From positions 248,001 to 312,000 of the forward strand of contig JAEXDA010000043.1 of the NCBI GenBank assembly GCA_023401925.1: 64,000 nucleotides of DNA, given 5' to 3'. The position numbers and the translations under genes were made by a program. Every line of letters starts with the position of its first letter. Within the stretch, counting starts at the first letter, position 1. The notes below the pieces were generated by a model. That model was not told the DNA's origin, searched no databases, and saw nothing but the letters and a program-made list of their open reading frames with translations. This stretch comes from Bacillota bacterium (GTDB taxonomy: Bacteria > Bacillota > UBA4882 > UBA8346). Below are positions 52,627-60,772 of the stretch, piece after piece.

Positions 52627-54117
52627 ATGTTTGATTTCAAAGAAAAGGAAGTATGGTTTATTACCGGTAGTCAACATCTATACGGTGAAGAGACTTTAAA
52701 ACAAGTTGCGGTTCATTCCGAGATCATTGCCAAGTCGCTAGCCGAGAACCAAAGGATTCCTGTAAAAATTATCTTTAAACCCATTGTCAAAACCACGGAA
52801 GAAATTTTAAATCTCTGTATAGAAGCCAATGCTTCCAGGAATTGCATCGGTCTGATTACATGGATGCATACATTCTCTCCGGCAAAAATGTGGATTAACG
52901 GGTTAAATATCCTGAATAAGCCTTTTGTTCATCTTCATACCCAATTTAACCGGGATCTGCCTTGGTCTGAAATTGACATGGACTTTATGAATTTAAACCA
53001 GTCCGCTCATGGTGATCGTGAGTTTGGTTTTATCGGCGCAAGAATGAGAAAGGCCCGTAAGGTGATTGTAGGATTTTGGCAGGATGAAGAAGTTATCGGA
53101 AAAGTAGCGGCTTGGATTCGGGCGGCATTGGCTTGGAACGATCTACAGGGTGCAAAGTTTGCCCGATTTGGCGATAATATGAGAGATGTAGCGGTAACCG
53201 AGGGAGATAAAGTATCGGCTCAAATCGAGTTCGGTTATTCCGTGAATGGATATGGCGTAGGTGAGTTGGTGCAGTATGTAAACCGGGTGGGCGATTCGGA
53301 AGTCCAACAACTGATAGCCGAATATGAAAAGAAGTACGTGATTGACAAGGACGCCAAACGTTCTTCTCTTGAAGAAGCAGCTAAAATCGAAATTGGAATG
53401 AGAAAATTCCTAGAAGAAGGCGGGTTTAAAGGATTTACAACCACCTTTGAGGATTTATACGGACTGGTTCAACTTCCGGGATTGGCTGTTCAACGCCTAA
53501 TGGCTGATGGGTATGGTTTTGGTGCTGAGGGCGACTGGAAGACCGCCACTTTACTTCGGGCGATGAAAGTCATGGGTCATGGTTTACAAGGCGGCACCTC
53601 TTTCATGGAAGATTATACGTATCATTTACAAGACGGCAATATGAAAGTTCTAGGCGCTCATATGCTTGAAGTATGCGAAACTTTGGCCGGCGGAAAACCG
53701 TCTTTGGAAGTTCATCCTTTGGGAATCGGAGGTAAGGCCGATCCAGCCCGGTTGGTATTTGACGTACCGGCAGGAAAAGCGGTTGCGGCTTCTTTGATTG
53801 ACATGGGTAATCACTACCGCTTGCTGGTGAATGAAGTGAACGTCGTCAAGCCTGATGCGGATCTTCCAAAACTACCGGTTGCCCGGGCGTTATGGATTCC
53901 GGAACCTAACTTAAAAGTAGCCGCTGAAAGCTGGATATTGGCAGGAGGGGCTCATCATACCAGCTTTAGTCAAGCGGTAACCATTGAACAATTGGAAGAC
54001 TTCGCGGAGATATCGGGAATTGAATTGGTCGTGATTGATAAGGATACTAAAATACGTGATTTAAAAAATGAACTTCGTTGGAATGAACTATACTATCATT
54101 TAGCCAGAGGAATTTGA
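52627..54117 (+). CDS. araA: L-arabinose isomerase
   Basis: A 496-residue L-arabinose isomerase, converting L-arabinose to L-ribulose. It starts KEKEVWFITGSQHLYGEETL, and DMDFMNLNQSAHGDREFGFI and GEGDWKTATLLRAMKVM hold conserved active-site regions (family Glu and His metal ligands). The ATG at 52627 follows GAAGGGGACGGA; an in-frame start 19 codons upstream overlaps the AraR-type operator and is rejected. No araB or araD is adjacent, so the rest of the pathway must be elsewhere. Confidence 0.97.
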   Translation: MFDFKEKEVWFITGSQHLYGEETLKQVAVHSEIIAKSLAENQRIPVKIIFKPIVKTTEEILNLCIEANASRNCIGLITWMHTFSPAKMWINGLNILNKPFVHLHTQFNRDLPWSEIDMDFMNLNQSAHGDREFGFIGARMRKARKVIVGFWQDEEVIGKVAAWIRAALAWNDLQGAKFARFGDNMRDVAVTEGDKVSAQIEFGYSVNGYGVGELVQYVNRVGDSEVQQLIAEYEKKYVIDKDAKRSSLEEAAKIEIGMRKFLEEGGFKGFTTTFEDLYGLVQLPGLAVQRLMADGYGFGAEGDWKTATLLRAMKVMGHGLQGGTSFMEDYTYHLQDGNMKVLGAHMLEVCETLAGGKPSLEVHPLGIGGKADPARLVFDVPAGKAVAASLIDMGNHYRLLVNEVNVVKPDADLPKLPVARALWIPEPNLKVAAESWILAGGAHHTSFSQAVTIEQLEDFAEISGIELVVIDKDTKIRDLKNELRWNELYYHLARGI

Positions 54118-54146
54118 AGCAATTAGCTTTAGTGGCGCAATGGACT

Positions 54147-54333
54147 AGTAGAGCGTATCGTAAATAACTGGTAATCAGAAATGGGGAAGTACGCTCTACT
54201 TAAGTAAAACGTTCACAATCATTGAGTAGTTATTTAGAGAACGTTTTACTGGTGGTCCAGGGATACTTAACAGATTGATGGATACAATAATAAAAAACTT
54301 AGGCCTTAAGACCTAAGTTTTGTTATTGTATCC
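54147..54333. ncRNA. Three consecutive large stem-loops with complementary loops
   Basis: IR1: AGTAGAGCGTA (54147-54157) pairs with TACGCTCTACT (54190-54200). IR2: AGTAAAACGTTC (54203-54214) pairs with GAACGTTTTACT (54239-54250). IR3: GGATACAATAA plus AAAACTTAGG (54280-54303) pairs with 54312-54333. The IR1 loop has TAAATAACT (54161-54169), the exact complement of AGTTATTTA (54228-54236) in the IR2 loop, allowing a 9-bp kissing interaction. No gene lies in 54118-54902. IR3 may double as the araA terminator (T-rich after the core stem). RNA, DNA-level element and mobile remnant are all possible. Confidence 0.5.
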
Positions 54334-54357
54334 AAAACACCGTTGTCTCCGTGTTGA

Positions 54358-54449
54358 CACCTATCTCTCAATAGGTGGGTGATCGCACAATTAGGAATCC
54401 TTTCCCAAAAGTAACAAGGGACCTGGATTCGGCGAAACTACGATTCCTA
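54358..54449. ncRNA. Second structured stretch with alternative pairing
   Basis: CACCTAT (54358-54364) pairs with ATAGGTG (54371-54377). TAGGAATC (54392-54399) can pair with GATTCCTA (54442-54449), or its GAATCC part (54395-54400) with GGATTC (54425-54430) around TCCC/GGGA. The two choices exclude each other, as in a switch. It lies about 450 bases upstream of the collagen-like gene. No known RNA class is recognised. Confidence 0.35.
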
Positions 54450-54902
54450 TTTAGGACTCGTCCCATACAGGATTGTAATTCCACTTCATAATTAAATATA
54501 AATCTCCCGTTTTCACAATGTAGGTTCAACAAGGAAACTGACGAATATTTCAGAAATTAGGTTTTGTTTTCGTGTTGCTTTGTAAGTTTACCCGAAAACC
54601 AAGCTAACATCAACCGGAAAGTTCCACCAATTTCGTTACGAATCCCCTTTTTTGATGCGATGATGTATCATTTGTGGCGGCCATGGTTTACCGTTAAATA
54701 AAATCATATCCTAAATAATATAGTAAAGGATGGTAGTTTTTTTGGCATTTTAGTTCTAATGCTTTTTACTATTGTCCGGATGGAACTATTTTTAAAATGG
54801 TTCTTTGCTATCATAGGGTTTTTATTTAAAGTGTCTTCAGCAATATCGCGTTATCCGTATCATCCCCGTATTATGAATATCATAACAAAAGGGGGTGAAA
54901 TG

Positions 54903-56099
54903 ATGGGTGAGGATTTAACCAATATTTTAAAACCAAGAGCTAGAGGGAGAAAGAAAGTTGAAGCCGATTACCCTAATGATCCGAAAATTGGGGCAACCGG
55001 CGCTACGGGTCCAAGAGGTGCTACCGGACCTACAGGTCCGATCGGAGCAACAGGGGCTACAGGGCCAAGAGGAGCAACGGGTCCTAGTGGAGCCATAGGA
55101 GCAACCGGAGCAACTGGACCGGCAGGGACAGCAGGAGCAACCGGAGCAACTGGAGCAAGCGGACCGGCAGGGACAGCAGGAGCCACCGGAGCAACTGGAG
55201 CAAGCGGACCTACTGGGTTAGGAGCCACCGGGGCCACTGGACCGGTTGGATCAACTGGACCCATAGGGGCCACCGGGGCCACTGGACCGGTTGGATCAAC
55301 TGGACCCATAGGGGCCACCGGAGCTTCTGGAGCGACCGGAGCAAGCGGACCGACTGGAGCCACTGGACCCGTTGGATCAACAGGACCCATAGGGGCCACT
55401 GGAGCTTCTGGAGCGACCGGAGCAAGCGGACCGACTGGAGCTACCGGGCCGGTTGGAGCCACCGGGCCGATTGGGGCCACTGGGGCTAGCGGACCGACCG
55501 GAGCCACTGGGCCAATAGGCGCTACAGGAGCTTCGGGAGCGACCGGAGCTATAGGACCGACTGGAGCTACTGGGCCGGTTGGAGCCACCGGACCGATAGG
55601 AGCCACTGGGGCTAGCGGACCCACCGGAGCCACTGGGCCAATAGGCGCTACAGGAAGTACCGGATTTACCGGAGCAACTGGACCTGGGTTTCCGGCCACC
55701 TTTGCCTATATCTATAACACAGTTGCAGCCGATGTTGCTATAGAAGCAGATGTACCTTTGAGCACCAATGGTATCATTGCAGGTTCTATAACCCATATCC
55801 CAGGGACTACCGGAGTAATCATCAACACTAGCGGTACCTATGAGATTACGTTTATGGTAGAAGCGGATCGAGTCAATCAGTTTGCAGTATTTGGCAACGG
55901 CACTTTAATACCTGGATCAATTTATGGCATTAATTCAGCAAATATTCAAAATACCGGCAGAGTGATTGTTTCCATAACGGTCCCGACTACGATAACTATC
56001 CGGAATCATACTTCCTTCCAGCCTGTTTCGCTGTTGGCCAATATCGGCGGTTCACAGCCAAATGTAAATGCTTCGATTCGGATTATTCGGTTGGTATGA
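54903..56099 (+). CDS. Collagen-like surface protein (BclA-like)
   Basis: A 398-residue protein. A 28-residue charged N-terminus (PRARGRKKVEADYPNDP) is followed by about 78 uninterrupted Gly-X-Y triplets (about residues 30-262), mostly GAT, GPT, GPI, GAS. A C-terminal domain of about 130 residues (FAYIYNTVAADVAIEADVPL) resembles the jelly-roll trimerisation domain of Bacillus exosporium BclA. Thr-rich Y positions are suited to O-glycosylation. ATG 54903 follows GGGGGTGA; a frame extension 48 codons upstream has no site. No export signal is evident, as is usual for spore-surface proteins. A terminator follows. Confidence 0.9.
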   Translation: MGEDLTNILKPRARGRKKVEADYPNDPKIGATGATGPRGATGPTGPIGATGATGPRGATGPSGAIGATGATGPAGTAGATGATGASGPAGTAGATGATGASGPTGLGATGATGPVGSTGPIGATGATGPVGSTGPIGATGASGATGASGPTGATGPVGSTGPIGATGASGATGASGPTGATGPVGATGPIGATGASGPTGATGPIGATGASGATGAIGPTGATGPVGATGPIGATGASGPTGATGPIGATGSTGFTGATGPGFPATFAYIYNTVAADVAIEADVPLSTNGIIAGSITHIPGTTGVIINTSGTYEITFMVEADRVNQFAVFGNGTLIPGSIYGINSANIQNTGRVIVSITVPTTITIRNHTSFQPVSLLANIGGSQPNVNASIRIIRLV

Positions 56100-56119
56100 T
56101 TCTTAAATATAGAATGATT

Positions 56120-56149
56120 AAGGCTGACACACTCGTCAGCCTTTTTTTA
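56120..56149 (+). terminator. Terminator after collagen-like gene
   Basis: AAGGCTGAC (56120-56128) pairs with GTCAGCCTT (56135-56143), continuing in a T run. Confidence 0.93.
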
Positions 56150-56239
56150 ATCATGATGAAACATTACACGCTGGCGCTGTCATTTATCTTTTGAGACGAA
56201 TAAGATGGTATTAAATTTTTAAATTGAAATGAGGTTCCC

Positions 56240-57373
56240 ATGAAAAAACTGCGGTTTCATTTGCTGGGTCTGGCCCATTTACCCACTCATAAAGAGAACT
56301 CGGCCTGTGCTTATACACAAAAAATTGTGAAATTGGCCAGAATCATTAAAAATTATGGGCATACCCTTTATTTTTACGGCATTGAAGGTTCAGAGATTGA
56401 ATGTGATGAATTTATCCAAGTTTCAACCCAAGAAATTTTAAAGCAAACGTATGGGGATTACAATAAGTCAAAAGAATTTTTCAAACATGATCCGAGCGAT
56501 CTTGCCCATCGTACTTTCAATCAAAACGCTATTTCTGCGATATTGGAACGGAAGCAAGACCAGGATCTTTTGTTATGTCCTATGGGCAATTATGATAAAC
56601 CAATCGCTGATGCAGTCGGATTGCTTACTGTGGAATCGGGAATCGGTTATACCGGTGTATTCACATCACACCGGGTATTTGAATCCTACGCCTGGATGCA
56701 CTATATTTATGGAGTGTTAGGTCAGGATGATGGTGGCTGGTATGATGCAGTGATTCCCAATTATTTTGAGGTTGAGGATTTTCCCTTTCAAGCCCATAAA
56801 AAAGACTACCTTTTATACTTTGGACGCATTATCTCCAGAAAAGGTGTTCAAGTGGCATCGGATGTCGCTAAAGCCACCCATCATCAACTCTACATTGTCG
56901 GGCAGGGCTCACTGGATAATCCCTCTGAAGGATTATCATTAGGATCAGAAAAGCATATTCAGTATTTTCCGGCCGTTGGTCCCGAGAAAAGGGCGGAATT
57001 GTTGGGAGGGGCTAAAGCGGTTTTAATGCCGACGTATTACTTGGAACCATTTGGGGGGGTTAATGTAGAAGCGCAATTATGCGGGACGCCGGTAATTACA
57101 AGCGATTGGGGCGCTTTCCCGGAAACAGTTCTTCATGGAGTCACCGGATTTCGTTGCCGCGTTTTTGAAGAGTTCTGTTATGCGGTCAACAACATCGAGA
57201 TGATTCAACCGGAAAATTGCCGGAATTGGGCGTCCAATAATTATTCATTGGACCGGGTGGGCAGGATGTACGAAGAATATTTTCAACGGGTTCATAATAT
57301 CTTTGAACAAGGTTGGTATCAGCCCAATAGCGAACGAAAAGAACTGGAATGGCTAAACCGTTATTATCCGTGA
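56240..57373 (+). CDS. Glycosyltransferase (GT-B, family 1/4 type)
   Basis: A 377-residue GT-B glycosyltransferase. YFGRIISRKGVQVASDVAKA marks the start of the nucleotide-sugar-binding domain, and EPFGGVNVEAQLCGTPVITSDWGAFPETV is the conserved E-x7-E region of retaining family-4-like enzymes. The donor and acceptor are unknown. It is the next plus-strand gene after the collagen-like protein, separated by that gene's terminator. By analogy with Bacillus exosporium loci it may glycosylate the collagen region; this is inference from position. Confidence 0.88.
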   Translation: MKKLRFHLLGLAHLPTHKENSACAYTQKIVKLARIIKNYGHTLYFYGIEGSEIECDEFIQVSTQEILKQTYGDYNKSKEFFKHDPSDLAHRTFNQNAISAILERKQDQDLLLCPMGNYDKPIADAVGLLTVESGIGYTGVFTSHRVFESYAWMHYIYGVLGQDDGGWYDAVIPNYFEVEDFPFQAHKKDYLLYFGRIISRKGVQVASDVAKATHHQLYIVGQGSLDNPSEGLSLGSEKHIQYFPAVGPEKRAELLGGAKAVLMPTYYLEPFGGVNVEAQLCGTPVITSDWGAFPETVLHGVTGFRCRVFEEFCYAVNNIEMIQPENCRNWASNNYSLDRVGRMYEEYFQRVHNIFEQGWYQPNSERKELEWLNRYYP

Positions 57374-57411
57374 ATCTGATTTCGGCGGAAATAATTCTTG
57401 ATTTTTTAAAA

Positions 57412-58812
57412 TTAAATTTGTTCAAGACGTTTAATAACGATATGATTTTGCCAACTTTCACTCTTAAAACGGGCATAAAAAGCAACGCTACGGACTATCC
57501 AATCTGTATACATTCCAAGCCAGATTCCGAGGACCCCCAATTTAAAATACACACCTAAAATATATCCAAATGTGATGCGAAACAACCACATACTTCCGGC
57601 AGATACCGTTAAGGTATAAGTGACATCACCGGCGCCTTTCAGTCCGGATGGCAGGATAAAGGAGGCAGACCAGAAAAGATTAGCCAAAATCAAGGTTCTC
57701 AATAAAAAAGTGGTTGTCTCGATGATTTCAGGATTTGGAGTATATAAGGATACCAGAAACGGAAAGAACAAGAAGCATAAGATCACCAGGGTCATCATAC
57801 AGATGTTGCCCAGTTTAAGCATATAGGCCAGGTATTGACGGGCCCTCTCCCGCTCTCCTTTTCCCATATATTTTCCGACAATGGCGGTTGAGGCCAGTCC
57901 GATGGCATTGCCGGGAACGCACATTAGACCTTGTAACGACATGCTGATATAATAAATTATAATGGGAATTGTTCCCAGAGATACAATGAAAGTCTGAGTA
58001 ATTAATTTTCCGGCGTTAAAAAAAAGCGATTCCAAACTAGCCGGTATACCAATTTTAAAAATGCAATTCAATACTTCGAAATTGGGCTCATAATGAAACA
58101 TTCGGCGTAACTTAAGTCCCCAAGATCCTCTTGCTAAAACATATAAAGAAATGAATGCACCCCACACTCTGGCGATTCCGATTCCTAAAGCGGCTCCAAC
58201 CACTCCAAGACCGGAAAAATGGATAACCAAGAATCGTAGTTTAAAATGGATACCGAAAATAAGAACATAACTGAAAAGAATATTCATGATATTCATCAGG
58301 ATTACAATTTTAGCCGGTGTCTTGGTATCACCGGCGCCACGTAATACGCCACAGGAAATTGAAGTCAGAGCAATCAGCGGGTAAGTTAGTAAAGTGATCC
58401 GTAAATACGATATTGCATAATTCCTTACTTGAAAGTCAGCCGCCCCATAGAGTAACTTAATCAGCGGATAACGGAAGATATCCAAAGAAAGGGTAATTAA
58501 AACAGCCAATAACAGACCGGAATACAGGGCTTGTTTAACGGATTCATTGGCGTATTTAGGATTGTTTTGTCCGATGTACTGGGCGACGACCACCGTACCA
58601 CCGACAGCCAGTGCCGAAAAGAGCGCAATGAAAATTATATTTAAAGTGTCTACAATGCCGATGGCCGCTGTGGCTTCTTTTCCAATATGACTGGCCATCA
58701 TTGCATTGATTACATCCATTAGGGTGATGCAGGCCTGTTCAGTAAAAACGGGAAATGTTAGCGCCAATATTTCTTGACGCATTTGCTTGTGGGAATCATC
58801 GAATTTAAACAT
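57412..58812 (-). CDS. MATE family efflux transporter
   Basis: A 466-residue MATE (NorM/DinF-type) exporter with about twelve membrane segments, using a cation gradient to expel drugs or metabolites. LTFPVFTEQACITLMDVINAMMASHIG at the N-terminus is the family's first helix pair, and RGAGDTKTPAKIVILMNIMN is the conserved G-D-T-x-x-P region. The substrate is unknown. It is convergent with the glycosyltransferase. Confidence 0.93.
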   Translation of the reverse strand: MFKFDDSHKQMRQEILALTFPVFTEQACITLMDVINAMMASHIGKEATAAIGIVDTLNIIFIALFSALAVGGTVVVAQYIGQNNPKYANESVKQALYSGLLLAVLITLSLDIFRYPLIKLLYGAADFQVRNYAISYLRITLLTYPLIALTSISCGVLRGAGDTKTPAKIVILMNIMNILFSYVLIFGIHFKLRFLVIHFSGLGVVGAALGIGIARVWGAFISLYVLARGSWGLKLRRMFHYEPNFEVLNCIFKIGIPASLESLFFNAGKLITQTFIVSLGTIPIIIYYISMSLQGLMCVPGNAIGLASTAIVGKYMGKGERERARQYLAYMLKLGNICMMTLVILCFLFFPFLVSLYTPNPEIIETTTFLLRTLILANLFWSASFILPSGLKGAGDVTYTLTVSAGSMWLFRITFGYILGVYFKLGVLGIWLGMYTDWIVRSVAFYARFKSESWQNHIVIKRLEQI

Positions 58813-59304
58813 GATAGCGGAAAGCCTTTCAGCCGGTTAGACTTAAAAAATGTAATTTTATTATATAACATTCTATTGCAAATGAATACGAAATCTTATA
58901 TTGAGCTGCTGAAAGGGGAAGAAACTTGTTTGGAGGTTTTAAAATCTCATAGTTCAGGCATAAAGAGACAGTCAAAATAATTGGGGATCGATGAATGATG
59001 CTAGGTTCGTAGAATTATAGGGCGGCCTGCCGGTTTTTTCGCAGGAAACTTTCTATACAAAACTTTATTAAGCTTGATAGTAAAGGAATCCTACCGTCGA
59101 AATTCAGGTTTTAAGCCCTGCCGGCAGATACGACGATTGGCATTAACCGCCGCCGTTTATATTTTATCCAGTGATTGAATGAATATACTTGATGAATAAA
59201 GCAGGATAATCTTGCACTCCACAAGGCCAGGTGGTATAGTATTATTTGTCCTTTTACGGGACTATTAAAAAAATTGGATAATTCTTTATCATCGAGGTGC
59301 AGTT
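58813..59304. other. Intergenic region between divergent genes
   Basis: No gene is supported here. A 32-codon frame at 58881 lacks a ribosome binding site. The region must carry promoters for the MATE gene and the NdpA-like gene; TTGTCC and AT-rich sequence before 59305 are not clear enough to call. Confidence 0.4.
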
Positions 59305-60321
59305 ATGGATGACTCTGAAGTGATTGTTCGAAAAATTATTTTGCATATATTGGATACCAATGTTGGTACACCTGTTCTATCTAATAAAGAATTAAGTCCT
59401 GACGATGAGGGTTTTGATTTCGCGGAGCGCCTGATTCAAAAGATGCTTACGGATGATAATGTGAAAAATGCTCAGTTTACCGGGGAAGCCAATTCAGTGA
59501 GAGAATGGTGTGATAGCTTTAAAAGGGGTCAAAGCGATTTAATTACTGTGAGCCAAACAATGGCTGGTGTGATATATGAAATCATGACTCACCAAGCCTC
59601 CATACCTGCGGCGGATTTACTTTGTTGCGAGGCGTTAATTGACGGAATCCCGCATTTTGGACTTTTTAAGCTTAATTACCGTACTAATTATATTCATCAT
59701 GTGGAATATCAGGGAGAGACCAATACCAATCTGCTCATAAAACAAAAAACCGTCCTTCCGGATGAGCATAAAAAGCCGGAAGAGGCGGTGTTGATTAACT
59801 TGGAGGATTTGACTATCCGACTTACGGAGAAAGAGTTTGAGATTGACGGCGTCAAAGACTATTATTTATCCAAACAGTTCTTGATTTGCAGCGACCAACT
59901 GTCAACCGGCACAAAGGCAAAAATTATTCAAAAGGTTGCTGAAAAACTGGGTGAAAAATATAATAATGAAAAATTCGACAGTGTGGCCCGTTTGCGAAAA
60001 ACTGTGGCCGAAACAATGGATACCGGCAATACGGTTACAGTAGAAAGCGTAGCCAGAGAGATATTCCGGGACGATCCTCAGGCTCAAAGGGAATATGTTC
60101 AGGAGGTTAAAGAGGCCGGTATTGAGGAGGAAGAAATTCAATTAACCGAGCGGATTGCTGAAAAGAAATTCCGTTCCCATAAAATTAAAACCGATACCGG
60201 GATTGAAATCAATTTTCCTTCCACCTATTACAATAACAAAGAGATGATTGAGTTTGTCAATCAACCCAACGGAACCGTTTCCATCATCATTAAGAACGTA
60301 GGCAGAATCTCCAATAAGTAA
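59305..60321 (+). CDS. Nucleoid-associated protein (NdpA/NA37 family)
   Basis: A 338-residue member of the 37-kDa nucleoid-associated protein family (YejK/NdpA). The N-terminal KIILHILDTNVGTPVLSNKEL and the mid-protein ALIDGIPHFGLFKLNYRTNY with the following tail match the family pattern. YejK associates with the nucleoid in E. coli; family members also occur in mobile or defence contexts. No such neighbours are seen. The ATG follows GAGGTGCA. A terminator follows at 60410. Confidence 0.85.
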   Translation: MDDSEVIVRKIILHILDTNVGTPVLSNKELSPDDEGFDFAERLIQKMLTDDNVKNAQFTGEANSVREWCDSFKRGQSDLITVSQTMAGVIYEIMTHQASIPAADLLCCEALIDGIPHFGLFKLNYRTNYIHHVEYQGETNTNLLIKQKTVLPDEHKKPEEAVLINLEDLTIRLTEKEFEIDGVKDYYLSKQFLICSDQLSTGTKAKIIQKVAEKLGEKYNNEKFDSVARLRKTVAETMDTGNTVTVESVAREIFRDDPQAQREYVQEVKEAGIEEEEIQLTERIAEKKFRSHKIKTDTGIEINFPSTYYNNKEMIEFVNQPNGTVSIIIKNVGRISNK

Positions 60322-60409
60322 ATTTGGACTTCTTCCTCATCCTAGACCGAGGTGGCAGTAAAAGACAGGGATACATTTTTGTCCATGAAGCAATAACCGC
60401 AAAATAAAA

Positions 60410-60437
60410 AGTCAAGTTTTTTAGCTTGGCTTTTTTT
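60410..60437 (+). terminator. Terminator after NdpA-like gene
   Basis: AGTCAAG (60410-60416) pairs with CTTGGCT (60425-60431; one G-T pair), followed by six more T. The rest of the 60322-60772 gap is AT-rich and shows no gene. Confidence 0.8.
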
Positions 60438-60772
60438 GTTTCTTTTTTTGGCACAAAAACGAAAAATTTGTACCCAAAATACAAAATTCGGTTTTATTTT
60501 GATTTCTGGGATACAAAGGTTTTGAAGAGTATTTACAGAATTTTTTTCCAAAATGCTATAAAATAAGCAGAATGATAACAATTATTTTATAAAATCAAAA
60601 AGCTAAAGGGTTAGAAATCAACTCATAACCCCTTATCATGCCAATCTTATCTGAAGGGTTGAATGGATTCGCAGAATAAGCAAAATGTTTATTCAGACGT
60701 TCTCATTTTACGAAAAGGGTACAGCCCTTACCTTTTAATCTAACAACCAAGAAAACGAAGAGGTACGATAAT

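Noticed and set aside
54968..55699. Minus-strand Pro/Val/Ala-rich ORF opposite the collagen region
   Set aside because: It is the complement of Gly-X-Y codons, which leaves the opposite strand free of stops. It has no ribosome binding site.
58881..58980. 32-codon ORF upstream of the NdpA-like gene
   Set aside because: It has no Shine-Dalgarno site and no recognisable features; it is likely chance in AT-rich DNA.
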